A DNA stretch of 64,000 nt from Siphonodentalium dalli. Lineage: Eukaryota > Mollusca > Scaphopoda > Gadilida > Siphonodentaliidae. Location: positions 172,917,164-172,981,163 of the forward strand of contig CP136066.1 in assembly GCA_032622095.1 (NCBI GenBank), written 5' to 3'. The notes beneath the pieces were generated by a model. That model did no database searches. It saw nothing but the letters and a program-made list of their open reading frames with translations, and was not told the DNA's origin. This document shows positions 11,637 to 22,146 of this stretch, one piece after another. Each line of letters starts with the position of its first letter. Positions within the stretch are counted from its first letter, which is position 1. A program made the position numbers and the translations under genes.

Positions 11637-12345
11637 GCCTCTCTCTCCCCCTCTATCTCTCTCCCTCCATCTCTCCCTCTCTCTCCCTCCCTCTCTCCCT
11701 CTCTATATCCATCTCTCCCTCTCTCTCTCTCTCAATCTCTCTCACTCTCTCTCATTCGCACTCTCCCTCTCTCGCTTCTTCGTCCTCTCTCTCACTCTCT
11801 CTCTCACTATCTCTCCTTCATCCTCTCTCTCACTCACTCTCCTGTGCCCTCTCTCTCACTATCTCTCCCACTCGCCCCCCCCCCACCCTTCGTTCTTTCT
11901 CTCACTCTCTCGCTCTCACTTTCTCTCCCCGTCTCTCACACTCTCTCCTTCGTCCTCTCTCTCACTCTCTCTTCTTCATCATCTCCCTCACCCTCGCTCT
12001 CTCTCTCTCTCGTTCGTCCTCTCTCTCACTATCACTCTCATTCGCCCCCTCTCTCTCTCTCCTTCGTCCTCTCTCTCACTCTCTCTCCCCTTCGTTCGTC
12101 CTCTCTCTCACTCTATCTCCTTCGTCCTCTCCATCTCATTCGTCCTCTCTCTCTCTCCTTCGTCCTCTTTCTCTCTATCTCTCACTCTCTCTCTCTCCAC
12201 TCCTTCGTCCTCTCTCTTTCTCTCTCTCTCTCTCCTCGTCGTCTCAATAGCTCTCTCACGCTCTCTCTCTATCTCTCTCTCGCCCTCTTTCTCCCCTTGC
12301 ACCCTCTCTCGCATTATCTGGCTATCTCTTCTCCTCAGTCTCTCT
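11637..12345 (+). repeat. CT-rich low-complexity tract, about 700 bp
   Basis: Almost pure pyrimidine on the plus strand, made of irregular CTCTCTCA and CCTTCGTCCTCTCTCTCA blocks. Frames of 200-320 codons across it encode only Ser/Leu/Pro-Ser runs and are artefacts of the repeat. The recurring TTCGTCCTCTCTC suggests local tandem amplification of a 20-40 bp unit rather than simple dinucleotide slippage. Confidence 0.9.
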
Positions 12346-12719
12346 TTATGTGTAAATGATTCTACGGAACCAAGTTACGTAGAAATTGCCAGAATAGTGT
12401 ATGGTGGGATAGCACCCCACGCGTATTTTTACGGTTGTCCGTAATATTTTGACGATTGGCCGTAATATTACGTATCCATATTTACGGTTGTCCGTAATAT
12501 TACGGAACATGGTTCTGGCAGCACTTTTCCGGAACCTTGTTCCGTAAAATAACGGAATATTTTTAGCAGTGCATGTTAACACTGATACGCTTCCAACTCT
12601 CGTTAATTTTTAACGATGTTCTCGTAGCCGAGGTGATAGATTATTTCGTGGATAAGATCATCACAGCCTGTGCAATAGACGAGGTTGGCGCGGATTCTAA
12701 CCCGAACATGGGCAAAAAT
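12346..12719. other. Short ACGG-motif cluster, no gene
   Basis: At 12430-12560 a short phrase, ACGGTTGTCCGTAATATT, occurs twice, and CCGTAA or its complement TTACGG many more times. The rest of the interval is unremarkable. Confidence 0.5.
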
Positions 12720-13384
12720 CGAGAATTTTTTTAAGCAGGTATATTTGAAGCAATGCACACTCTTACCAGTGATATCACTGCTCATACTGGGTCCGTGCTT
12801 CCATAATGTGTGGCAAGCAAAAGAATGAGCGAGTGGGAGAGAGAGAGAGAGAGAGGCGGAGAGAGGGAGAGAGAGAGGAGAGAGAGAGGGAGGGGGAGAG
12901 AGAGAGATAGAGAGAGAATTTGTTTAAGCGGGTATATTTGAAGCAATGCACACTCTTACCAGTGATATCACTGCTCATACTGAGTCCGTGCTTCCATAAT
13001 GTGTGGCAAGCAAAAGAATGAGCGAGTGCATGTGGGGCGAGAGAGAGAGAGGCGGAGAGAGGAGAGAGAGAGGGAAGGGAGAGACAGAGAGAGAGGCGGA
13101 GAGAGGGAGAGAGAGTGGAGAGAGAGAGGGAGAGAGAGAGAGAGAGAGAATTTTTTTAAGCGGGTATATTTGAAGCAATGCACACTCTTACCAGTGATAT
13201 CACTGCTCATACTGAGTCCGTGCTTCCATAATGTGTGGCAAGCAAAAGAATGAGCGAGTGGGGGGAGAGAGAGAGAGGGAGAGAGAGAGAGGCGGAGTGA
13301 GGAAGAGAGAGAGAGATAGGAGAGAGAGGGAGAGGGAGAGACAGAGAGAGGCGGAGAGAGTGAGAGAGAGAGAGTGGAGAGAGA

Positions 13385-13423
<39 letters not shown>

Positions 13424-13790
13424 TTTTAAAGCGGGTATATTTGAAGCAATGCACACTCTTACCAGTGATATCACTGCTCATACTGAGTCCGTGCTTCCAT
13501 AATGTGTGGCAAGCAAAGAGGGAGAGAGGGAGAGAGAGAGAGGGGGCGGAGAGAGGGAGAGAGAGAGAGATAGGAGAGAGAGAGGGAGAGAGAGGAGAGA
13601 GAGGGAGAGCGAGAGAGAGAGAGAGAGAGAGAATTTTTTTAAGCGGGTATATTTGAAGCAATGCACACTCTTACCAGTGATATCACTGCTCATACTGAGT
13701 CCGTGCTTCCATAATGTGTGGCAAGCAAAAGAATGAGCGAGTGGGGGGAGAGAGAGAGAGAGAGAGGCGGAGAGAGAGAGAGGTAGAGGG
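12720..13790. repeat. Composite tandem repeat: unique 105-bp block plus GA tract, five copies
   Basis: A block of about 105 bp (starting TTTAAGCGGGTATATTTGAA, ending GCAAGCAAAAGAATGAGCGA) occurs at about 12729, 12922, 13152, 13426 and 13637. Each is followed by 60-170 bp of purine-only GAGAGG sequence. Spacing varies between 192 and 274 bp, with nearly all the variation in the GA tract. The blocks are almost identical. Long frames of either strand here encode only Ser/Leu or Glu/Arg runs and are not genes. Confidence 0.92.
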
Positions 13791-14895
13791 ATGGATAGAT
13801 CGAGGGATGGATAGAAGGAGAGAGCATCTACAAGCTGCAGTGGGATTAATGTGCACGATTCTATTTTATCAGGAAATGTTCACGGCTACCGAACTATCAT
13901 TTTAATATAGTGCAATAATTAGATGAGCATATATATAGTACTAAAGTTGTGATTTGGCAGGAACCGTTTTAATGAGTCATTTATTCTGATGTAGATGAAC
14001 CTATTGCGCGCAATATATCACGAAACAACAATAGTTTTTGTCGTTAGCACGTTTTTAACACATGGGCAAAGTGTTGATAGCAAGATATATTAACACGGTG
14101 CCAGGTGATTCCAATGATCGTGATAAGCTAATAATGAATGGCGGTTAATATCCCGGGTATTATAGACATGACTAAGACACACACAGGGGTGATCCTTAAA
14201 AAACATCTCGGAATCATCACAGACTGACTCATCTTGATATATAATTATGTTACAACCCTCCCCTAGATTCGAACAGAAATTCAATTTAAAGCATGTTCGG
14301 GCTTTAAATGAAACCCCTCTGAAACTAATCCTATAATTATAAATATGGCACCGATTTTATTTGGCATTTTATGTGGTTTCTCTCCGTTTAGCAGACCCAA
14401 ATCCCAAATAAAGATGCATTCAAGTCCCATAAGAAGACTTAATACATATGAAGATTAGAATCAAGAAAATTAATGGCAAATGTTCAGACATTTCGCGACA
14501 ATTTCAATTTTATTGAACAAGGCAAACATCTGACCACTGAAAGGGGTTCCTGACGTGGATTTGGCCCTTATAAATATGTCCACTGGTATCCCCGTGATAT
14601 CAGCAGGGAAATACCATGGTAATCACACGATAAACCCCTGTATATAGACATTGTAAAAGGGTGCATATGCCCATATAAATCACTGGTGTCAAAGAAAAAA
14701 ACCAGGGTAAACTCAGGTATAAATATATATAGTACCCGGGTGTTTTGGTTTATCATCGTACGGTGAAAATAGCTACCCACAGCCGATTCGTTTACCCTGG
14801 CTAGAGTATGATAGTACATGCTTATTGACTTGAATGTCGACTCGCAAAAGTACTGATAATAGTTGCTAGTCAATGCCCGAAGTATATATATGTTA
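13791..14895. other. No gene recognised
   Basis: AT-rich, non-repetitive as far as I can see. A 101-codon minus-strand frame at 14568-14873 has no recognisable motif. Confidence 0.4.
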
Positions 14896-14962
14896 GTGTG
14901 CCTGTCATTTGCAGAATGAGGTCCCCAGAGGGTGAATTTAGTTATGCTAGCCCACGTAATAG
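14896..14962. repeat. Half copy of the GAATGAGGT palindromic repeat
   Basis: Carries 'gtcatttgcagaatgagg' and 'agggtgaatttagttatgc' as in the copies at 4365-4457 and 4648-4739, but only one arm. It stops at 'gctagcccacg'. Confidence 0.6.
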
Positions 14963-15358
14963 TGTATGGACGTGGAATAAAGGCATTCCTGTTACCTTTG
15001 TAATGAACTGATACAAATTTAGTTTTTTGTATAAATCAGCCATCTCATTAGGAAATCAACTCACATGAGGGCCCAATATAAGTGTCCAACTTGCTGATGG
15101 ATATAGTGTTCTTTCTTCACAATAGAGACATAATCATACTAATAATTGATGCAGCACTGTACGCACAGCTATAGTACACACGTAAGTGATATAGTTGAAA
15201 TATATTGATGTGTCCTAATTAATATATGATAAATATGTTAATTGGAAATAAATTTGCATCACTGGTTGTTTCCGACCTTGAATCCCTGCATGTATCTGGA
15301 ACTTTTTTACGCCTTCCCACTGTGAATGCAACTGATTATCAAGAGTCCCACACTCTTT

Positions 15359-15826
15359 ATATATGTGACCCGCCATATCAAATCCAGTCGGAAGTCGGGA
15401 TTGTTTTACCCTGTGCCAATGCATTCTCTTATATATGCGAGTCGACCATAGGTCGCCTCGCATATATAAGAGAATGCATTGGCCTAACAATTTTTTATCA
15501 TTTTAAAAAAATAAATGTTTCTTACAATTTTTAGGACATAAAATAAAAAACATCCATTACCCTGCAGTGAGCCCCACACATATATAGAAGCATATAGAAG
15601 AGTGTCGTCTGCTCATGTTTGTCTGGGGCTCTGTATGGGTGAAATTATAAAATTGTTAAAGAATACAAGAAAAAATTATTAAAATTGTAAAAAATTGTTA
15701 GGCCAATGCATTCTCTTATATATGCGAGGCGACCTATGGTCGACTCGCATATATAAGAGAATGCATTGGCACAGGGTAAAAAAATCCCGACTTACGACTG
15801 GATTTGATATGGCGGATCACATATAG
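15359..15826. mobile_element. Nested inverted repeats with two hairpins
   Basis: The outer arms (15359-15410 and about 15777-15826) pair through CCGCCATATCAAATCCAGTC and its complement. Inside them CCCTGT… ACAGGG bound a unit whose two ends are each a 69-bp hairpin (15415-15483 and 15702-15770). Each hairpin has a 33-bp stem with one mismatch and a 3-nt loop. TA flanks the CCCTGT ends. The spacer holds 'aattataaaattgttaaag', also present in the related unit at 28011-28239, plus about 150 bp extra here. Non-coding. Confidence 0.85.
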
Positions 15827-15829
15827 CAA

Positions 15830-16412
15830 ATGCGAATTACAATTTCTCTATATCATATATAAATAAATGTTGCTCCATTTGGCTCGTCATACATTACCAG
15901 TCGAAGCTCGAATGAGCCATGTACGTTTAAATCACCCCCCCCCCCCGCCACGTCCCCGTATAAGCGCCTGTTGTTGTTCTCGGGAGTATACACACTGATG
16001 GAATCCCCGTGGACTGTTGTACGGCTTCCTCATCCTAATGACCCATATTCATAACCGATATTTGTCGACCATCACAAAGCAATAGAAACAAATTTGTTTT
16101 GATCGAAGCATCAGGCCGGAGTCGTCTTTTTATCTTCCCGATAAAACAAAAGCCATTATGACAATCTGCAGATGATTGCCTCCCATTAAGGGATAGTAAT
16201 TCGCGCCGTATAGTTGCTGTCTGACGTATGTATACGCACAATTTGACCCTATGTACGCCGCATGGTACACACATTAGTATTATCACGTCGATATTACAAT
16301 GGTCATGCATTTGCTGCAAAAATATAGGGAATCAAATAAACCTTATTTGGTTCTTCAGACTGTTTCAATAGCAGAACCAATATAGTCTGTTATTCGTGGC
16401 CAAGAACCACTT
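15830..16412. other. No gene recognised
   Basis: Contains a C homopolymer near 15936. A 94-codon minus-strand frame (16035-16319) has no family resemblance that I can see. Confidence 0.35.
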
Positions 16413-16580
16413 GGTTCGTCGTTGGAATGGTGGGGAACCTAACCCAGATTATACGCCGAATATTCAGCATATAGAACCAAATAATCAGTTTGTTCTTCGT
16501 TGGAATGGTGGGGAATTTAAATTTAGATCCAATTGATTCTACGCCGAATTAAGCTTAGAACCAACGAATCAGTTGGTTCT
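16413..16580 (+). repeat. Two-unit tandem repeat, about 79 bp
   Basis: CGTTGGAATGGTGGGGAA occurs at about 16419 and 16498. Each is followed by 'acgccgaat' and 'tagaaccaa…aatcagt'. GGTTC and GAACC pentamers are unusually frequent from 16350 to 16810. Confidence 0.7.
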
Positions 16581-16694
16581 TTGTGGAACCATGCGCTCTG
16601 AAGCAACCGGTTCTTGGCATACAAAGAATCATATTAGAAATATAGGCTCAAAAATGTGTCTCAATAGAAATAACCAAACGAAGAACCAAAATTG

Positions 16695-17367
16695 TCATCA
16701 GGAACAACATTGTTTTGGTTCTACAACAGTTTTAATTACTACAGTTATTACAAACTATCTCAATGGCGGAACCAAATGAACTAGTTGGTTGGTTCCAGGT
16801 TATGTTCTTTACCAGGACCGAGTGTTTGGTTCTTCGTGAAGTACAGAAGCTTTCGGAGAGATTCTAAGATCCATCTTGTTCCAGAATACGTACATATACG
16901 CGGGATTGAATCAATCAATACTACAATTGGTGATTGGAGTGTTGTGTGGAATTATGCTAGCAGTTCTTGGGACCGAACGGGACAAAAAAAAAGAACGTAA
17001 TATTTTTAACCTCTAAAATGTATTAAAAATTTTGTCTTCTTTTAATATTGCTCAGATTCTACATACAATGAAGATGATGGTATGTGAAATTCAAGATTTT
17101 CGGCAGATAAATCCAGAGATATTCTTTGTTGAAAATCTCTTGCCATTTTTGGCTGGATTTATGCAAAACGTGCGTCTCTCCTTAACTTCTCCTGGACGAA
17201 CTGTCAACAGTCTGAAGGTTTGTGTTGGTCAGACTCGGTGGGATACAGTTATGTATGATACAAGTTAAAATGGCTCGGTGGAATATAATAAATGTAGAAC
17301 ACGTCTTGTGACTCTTAATTGTCGTTGACTGCGCAGTATAGTGCTCAGTGACTTGGTTGTTATACAC
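16695..17367 (+). repeat. About 700-bp duplication, copy 1
   Basis: Aligns with 18620-19325 from TCATCAGGAACAACATTG to the 'gcgcagtatagtgctcagtga' stretch, with moderate divergence and small indels. Either copy could be host DNA duplicated locally or a member of a dispersed repeat. It contains the identical 24-nt segment at 17056-17079. Confidence 0.85.
17056..17079 (+). other. Candidate 24-nt microexon, copy 1
   Basis: A pyrimidine-rich stretch ending TTTAATATTGCTCAG (acceptor-like) precedes 24 nt, and GTATGTG (donor-like) follows. In one phase the segment reads STYNEDD plus split codons. The 24 nt are identical in the second copy at 19013-19036 although the flanks differ. Its length is a multiple of three. 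No flanking exons were identified, so a role in a transcript is inference. Confidence 0.3.
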
Positions 17368-17419
17368 TCCGCTTCGCGCCATGAACTACACATGCACACC
17401 CACTGGGAACTATACCGAC

Positions 17420-17519
17420 CACAGGTCCCCAAAAAAAATTGACCCCACCCCCAATAGTACTTAATTCTATAGGATTAAGTACAATTGGGGGTGGGGTCAT
17501 TTTTTTGGGGGGACCTGTG
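17420..17519. mobile_element. 100-bp palindromic MITE with 8-bp target duplication
   Basis: Exactly 100 bp between two copies of ATACCGAC (17412-17419 and 17520-17527). The ends, CACAGGTCCCC and GGGGACCTGTG, are the start of nearly 50-bp arms that fold on each other with a very short loop around 'tctata'. The 8-bp duplication suggests a hAT-mobilised element. It lies between the two ~700-bp duplicates and is absent next to the second. Confidence 0.88.
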
Positions 17520-17527
17520 ATACCGAC

Positions 17528-18325
17528 GTGTTCAACTCCAAGCCATGCTCTATATATATATTAGATAAACGTGAGAAAATATATATATACACTATTTATA
17601 AATTAGAACGCTCCGGTGCGTTGTTCCAAAATATTTCAACTTACACAAACAGTAAATATATGTATACGTGTACATAAATAAAACACACAATGAAAACAAT
17701 CATACACAGGAAGTATTTCCGAAGAATATATTATCCGTATATAAGTGTTTAACGTTTTTGTCGACCTGTTTTCATCCAGGAACATGATAATACAAACAAC
17801 AATAATAGGTTTAGTTTGAGACGACAATATGTGCCGATTTCAGGTAATAAATTTGTGACCTCAAATTTCATAAATGTATTATATCACGATAGTCAAATAA
17901 CGCAGCATAGCAAAACATATATAAATTGCTAACTTGGGAAAGGTGATGAGTTTTCTGTATGAGTCTCGAATCAAAATAACACATAAATTTAATCGTGTTC
18001 AGCAGTATAGGTATAAAATGTGGATTTATGAGATAGCTGAGCCACTAATTCATTACGAGTAAATTATGGCATCCTTAAACAGTAATTACCATCTCCGAAT
18101 CACGCCGAGAGAAGCTTCGATCTAAGTGTCTATGAGAGGATACGTAAATTAGCAGCCAGTATACAGGACTATGAAGTACAGAAGTACAGAGATCTATACA
18201 TTCGGCGAGGATACGAGAAAGTATAGGCAAAACTTCCATTCAGATTAAACGGCCGATATAACTGCATGATGAGGAATTCAAGTTCATGGTCGAAGTTCGA
18301 AACGCAACCAGTGTTTCCATTCAGA
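17528..18325. other. No gene seen
   Basis: AT-rich, with (TA)n near 17552 and 17580. No supported frame. Confidence 0.4.
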
Positions 18326-18400
18326 TTAACCCTTTATATACTAAATGGATTCTTCCACCAATTATAATAGTATACATTGGATTAGTCTATTATTCATTAA
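18326..18400 (+). repeat. TTAACCC-ended fragment, copy 1
   Basis: About 75 bp starting TTAACCCTTTATATACTAAA and matching 29801-29875. A TTAA followed by CCC is the canonical piggyBac end, but no matching right end was found for either copy. Confidence 0.5.
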
Positions 18401-18477
18401 TATATGTGAGCAGACGTCCAGCCTGTTCTCTCAAAAACCCGTGCATTATGTTCATAATAGAACTTGTTTTAGGTAGA

Positions 18478-18583
18478 TAATCTGCTTAGAATCGCCTCAT
18501 TTGAGTCCATAATGTGCTGAAAATGAGAAACTTTTAGTCACATTATACCGACTCATAATGAGGCGATTCTAAGCAGATTATGT
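18478..18583. repeat. 106-bp foldback
   Basis: Arms ATAATCTGCTTAGAATCGCC and its complement enclose about 60 bp. Within this, GACTCATAATG and a shifted GAGTCCATAATG also pair. No target duplication is evident. Confidence 0.75.
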
Positions 18584-18619
18584 GCGGACAATGACACAAA
18601 TAAGCCAACTCACGAATTT

Positions 18620-19325
18620 TCATCAGGAACAACATTGTTTTGGTTCTACAACCGTTTTATCATTACTACAGTTATTACAAACTATCTCAATGGCGGAACC
18701 AAATGAGCTAGTTGGTTAGTTCCAGATTATGTGTGCATGGTTGGTTCCAGATTATGTGCTTTACCAGGACCGAGTGTTTTGGTTCTTCCTGAACAACATA
18801 AGCTTTCGGAGAGATTATAAGAACCAAATTGTTCCCGAATTCGTACATATACGCGGGATTGAATCAACCTACTACAATTGGTGATTGGAGTGTTGTGTGG
18901 AATTATTCTAGCAGTTCTTGGGACCGAAAGGGACAAAAAAAGAAACTAATATCTTCAACCTCTAAAATGTATTCAAATCCTTTATTTTTGTCATCTCTTA
19001 ATAATTGCTCAGATTCTACATACAATGAAGATGATGGTAAGTTAAATTCAAGAGTTTTCGCCTGATAGATCCAGAGAAATTCTTTGTTGAAAATCTATTG
19101 CCATTTTGGCTGGATTTACGCAAAACGTGCGTCTTCCCCTTAACTTCTCATGGACGAACTGTCAACAGTCTAGATGTTATGTTGGTGCCGACTTGGTGGG
19201 ATACAGTTATGCATGCTACAAGTTCAAATTGTTATGTGAAATATAATAAATGTTGAACACGTCTTGTGACTCTTAATTGTCGTTGACTGCGCAGTATAGT
19301 GCTCAGTGATTTGATTGTAATACAC
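18620..19325 (+). repeat. About 700-bp duplication, copy 2
   Basis: Partner of 16695-17367, starting about 1.93 kb downstream in the same orientation. It has a 20-30 bp internal repetition of 'ggttccagattatgtg' near 18720-18760 that is absent from copy 1. Confidence 0.85.
19013..19036 (+). other. Candidate 24-nt microexon, copy 2
   Basis: Identical to 17056-17079. The acceptor side is the pyrimidine-rich TTTATTTTTGTCATCTCTTA followed by ATAATTGCTCAG. The donor side is GTAAGTT, a better match to the consensus than in copy 1. Confidence 0.3.
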
Positions 19326-20307
19326 CAATCTCTACCAGAGCGCACAGTCATACTTCCTTTCTAACTCTGTCACCGGCTGCATGGGTACTAGTTCCGCGAG
19401 GATATGTTGAGACGTCAGCCAGACGAAAAGATAATTCAAAATAATACAGAAGAATTCATATCCATTGGTGGTAAATGTTTAGGTAATAAGTTCAACACAT
19501 AATCTATGCAACATCGAGTGTGATTTGTCAGCAATAGACAATCTATTTAGTCCTGATCTGATAGCTAACCATGTTCAGAAGTCAAAACTGAAATTTTCGC
19601 AGTCAAATGTCCATTTTCTCAAACAAAGAGCAAATTCTTGCAGATCAATTATAGTTTAGAATCCACTTAGATTTAAATTGACCACACGAAAATAATTTTC
19701 ACCGGAGAAAGCCGTCTAAAATAACAAACAAAAAATAATGCAATCTAACATTTATTGCTATTAGGAACTTTTAATCATGTTTGATGGGATGTAGCTATGA
19801 ATCTGTTTTCATTTTACTGATATCATTTAATTTATTCTTCCTTGCAAACCATTCGAACCTCTAAAGTAAATTTAACCCAATTTCGAGGCGGTCGTTTTTG
19901 TTGATACGCAGACAGCAACGTCAAAAGGTGAAAGGTCATAGTCTTTAATTTTCAAGTCAAACGTCTCAAAAGGTGCCCATAGAGTAATAGAATATAGTTG
20001 AATTCATAGAAGCATTTCCCACGTTTTGATCCCAGAATGCAACATAAACTCACTATAAAATATAGAGTTTTTCCCCTTCCATTGAAAATAAGACTTTGCA
20101 GTAGTCCAGATGAAACTTAAGCACAGAAAACGCATCGGCACCTCAACAAAATGTATGTATTCAGATATATACATTAAACAAACGTCTATTGTTTCCTTTC
20201 CTTGTTGACAGTTTTGTTACAAATACTATTAAAATATAGATGATATGTTCGCATATAGCAAAATGAAATTTGGTTTTGAGCTCTTTGTCACATATATGTA
20301 ACCAAAG
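19326..20307. other. No gene recognised
   Basis: AT-rich and apparently unique. No frame with recognisable content. Confidence 0.4.
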
Positions 20308-21203
20308 TCACGCTGGTCATCCGTGTAACGAGGACCCGGATAAGTAACGACGGACGCGACTAGTCCCTCATGCTTTCCACGAGCGATGACTTCAGGTAGG
20401 TACACACAGATCGTTATTATAATACCTTGTCGGTTTCAGCAGACGATTTTGTTCTATTATTATCGTTAACAATAGTTGGTTCTCCAATTACAACTTGTTA
20501 TGTCATGCTGGATTAGATATTTTAGCATCATTTGTGACACTAAACTATGAGGTTTCGATTTATTGAAGAAAATATGTTCAAATAACTAATGAAAATTCAG
20601 AAATACGAAACCTCCTCTCTAATATATGTTGTCATGCCGGATGATGTGTGTACCGTTCACATATATAACATACCGTAGACATTTCAGGATTGCTATAGAT
20701 GCAAGTAAAATGGACTTTTATTCGCGTTTCCAGCAACTTTGGTAGTAACGAGGACCCGTTGAATTTTCTGTGGGAAAGTAACTGGACGCGAAAATTTGTA
20801 ACGACGGACGCGTTTTTTTTCCCTCAGAAATATTTACCTTCACATGATATGTCATGGGCATATATGGTCATGTTTGAAAAACAATAAAGGTAAAATAATT
20901 AGGATATGTCCAATTAATAATTTTTGCACAACATATTGGGAAATATACTATAACACACCGGGGCGTGTCCTTGTCGTCTCCTTTGGGGCAGGTGATGCAT
21001 GTCGACCTGGATTTTTTCAACTGTACCCCATTGAAACAAACCAAACACTCCTAAAAGTTCTCAAAATTAAATTTGCATCCCATACATAAACAATAGCCAT
21101 GAATGAGACTTGTTATTTATAAATTCCTATTTTTCATTTGCAGGCGGGGAAATATTAGTGCCTATATATATATTGAAGGCGAATTCTTGGAAGTCGATGA
21201 CAG

Positions 21204-21908
21204 GGGTGCAGGACGTTTCGGCACCTGGACGTTTCGGCACCTGGTTTTCTGGACGTTTTGACACCTGCATTTTCTGCCAACGCCCATGGATTCTATCAGA
21301 TCGACGTCCACTGCACCGAGACAAGCAGACGAGATGACTACTATTCAGTGCTCCGAGACACAGACAAACGATGTACCATCGAACATCAGACTCGATCGAT
21401 TTGTCTTATCGAGGCTGGAATGTGGCAGGTCATTCGACAGCGTTTTCCGGGGTACCCGATTCAAGGTTGTGCTTTCCACTGGTCATAAGCCGTGTTCAAG
21501 ATGATTGACAATAACTATTCAAAGAATACAAAAAAAAAACAGAGAAGAAAACTCATTTATTCGCTCTGACAAATACTGTTTTCAAATAAGCGCTCTTTAT
21601 TTATACCATATCAGGAATAGACTAGCATGAAAGCGTCTGTCGGCTTGTATATCCACACCTGGAGACATTGCTACATGCATGTTCATAACATGTTGTGCTA
21701 AAAGTGCTATTCCGTTCAGTATTCGTTCCTTGTATGACTTGTACACTTTATACGTTCACCATCGTCACCATTCATTCCACCCAATGTTTGTTTTTGTTAC
21801 CATGTTACATGTTTTATCACATTTTAGTGAAATAAAGAATAAAAAAAAAAAAATTTGGTCTTTAATTTCGTTGGTCCAAAAATTAGCAGGTGCCGAAACA
21901 GCCAGCAT
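21204..21908 (+). mobile_element. Nested Mutator-like (MULE) element
   Basis: 705 bp between two copies of TCGATGACAG (21194-21203 and 21909-21918). MULEs make 8-11 bp duplications, so this fits. The termini share TGC-GG--GTTTCGGCACC in inverted orientation (about 20 bp, imperfect), and the left end repeats GGACGTTTCGGCACCTG once more. It sits inside the 20308-23940 transposon, so it arrived later. It encloses a transposase relic (21290-21530). Confidence 0.85.
21290..21530 (+). pseudogene. MULE transposase fragment, decayed
   Basis: One frame gives EAGMWQVIRQRFPGYP followed by IQGCAFHWS, then TAA where the family has Gln (CAA to TAA, one transition), then AVFKM. MULE transposases (DDE fold) have a D-F-E…A…W…I…FP…I.GC.FHW.QA block in this order, with the Cys and His conserved between the second Asp and the Glu. 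Here the DFE is LIE, so the catalytic Asp is lost. The upstream part (SRRDDYYSVLR) fits the preceding helix, and a frameshift lies between the two around 21370-21410. Only about 70 of some 500 residues remain, so it cannot be active. Confidence 0.75.
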
Positions 21909-22146
21909 TCGATGACAGCCTATAGCTCCCCGGTGACACCACCTTCTGGTAACCAGCAGTGCCACGAATGTGGAAGAAATATATAAACCTGCAATCATTA
22001 CGGCAACATTCATTTTCTCATATAAAAGACAAGCCAATGTCGTGTATAACTATTTTGTCATAAACGTTTCCGGTCGAGTGACGAATTCAGGGCTCACAGA
22101 TCTGGCCACCACCATAATGTTCTCTGCGAGAAGTGTGTGATACAGA

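Noticed and set aside
11482-12444. A 320-codon plus-strand frame, the longest in the window
   Set aside because: It is almost wholly Ser/Leu/Pro read from the CT-rich tract, two other frames are equally open there, and no protein domain is visible.
12968-13661. Overlapping minus-strand Ser/Leu-rich and plus-strand Glu/Arg-rich frames of 76-168 codons
   Set aside because: They are translations of the GA tracts in the composite tandem repeat, and open frames occur on both strands for the same reason.
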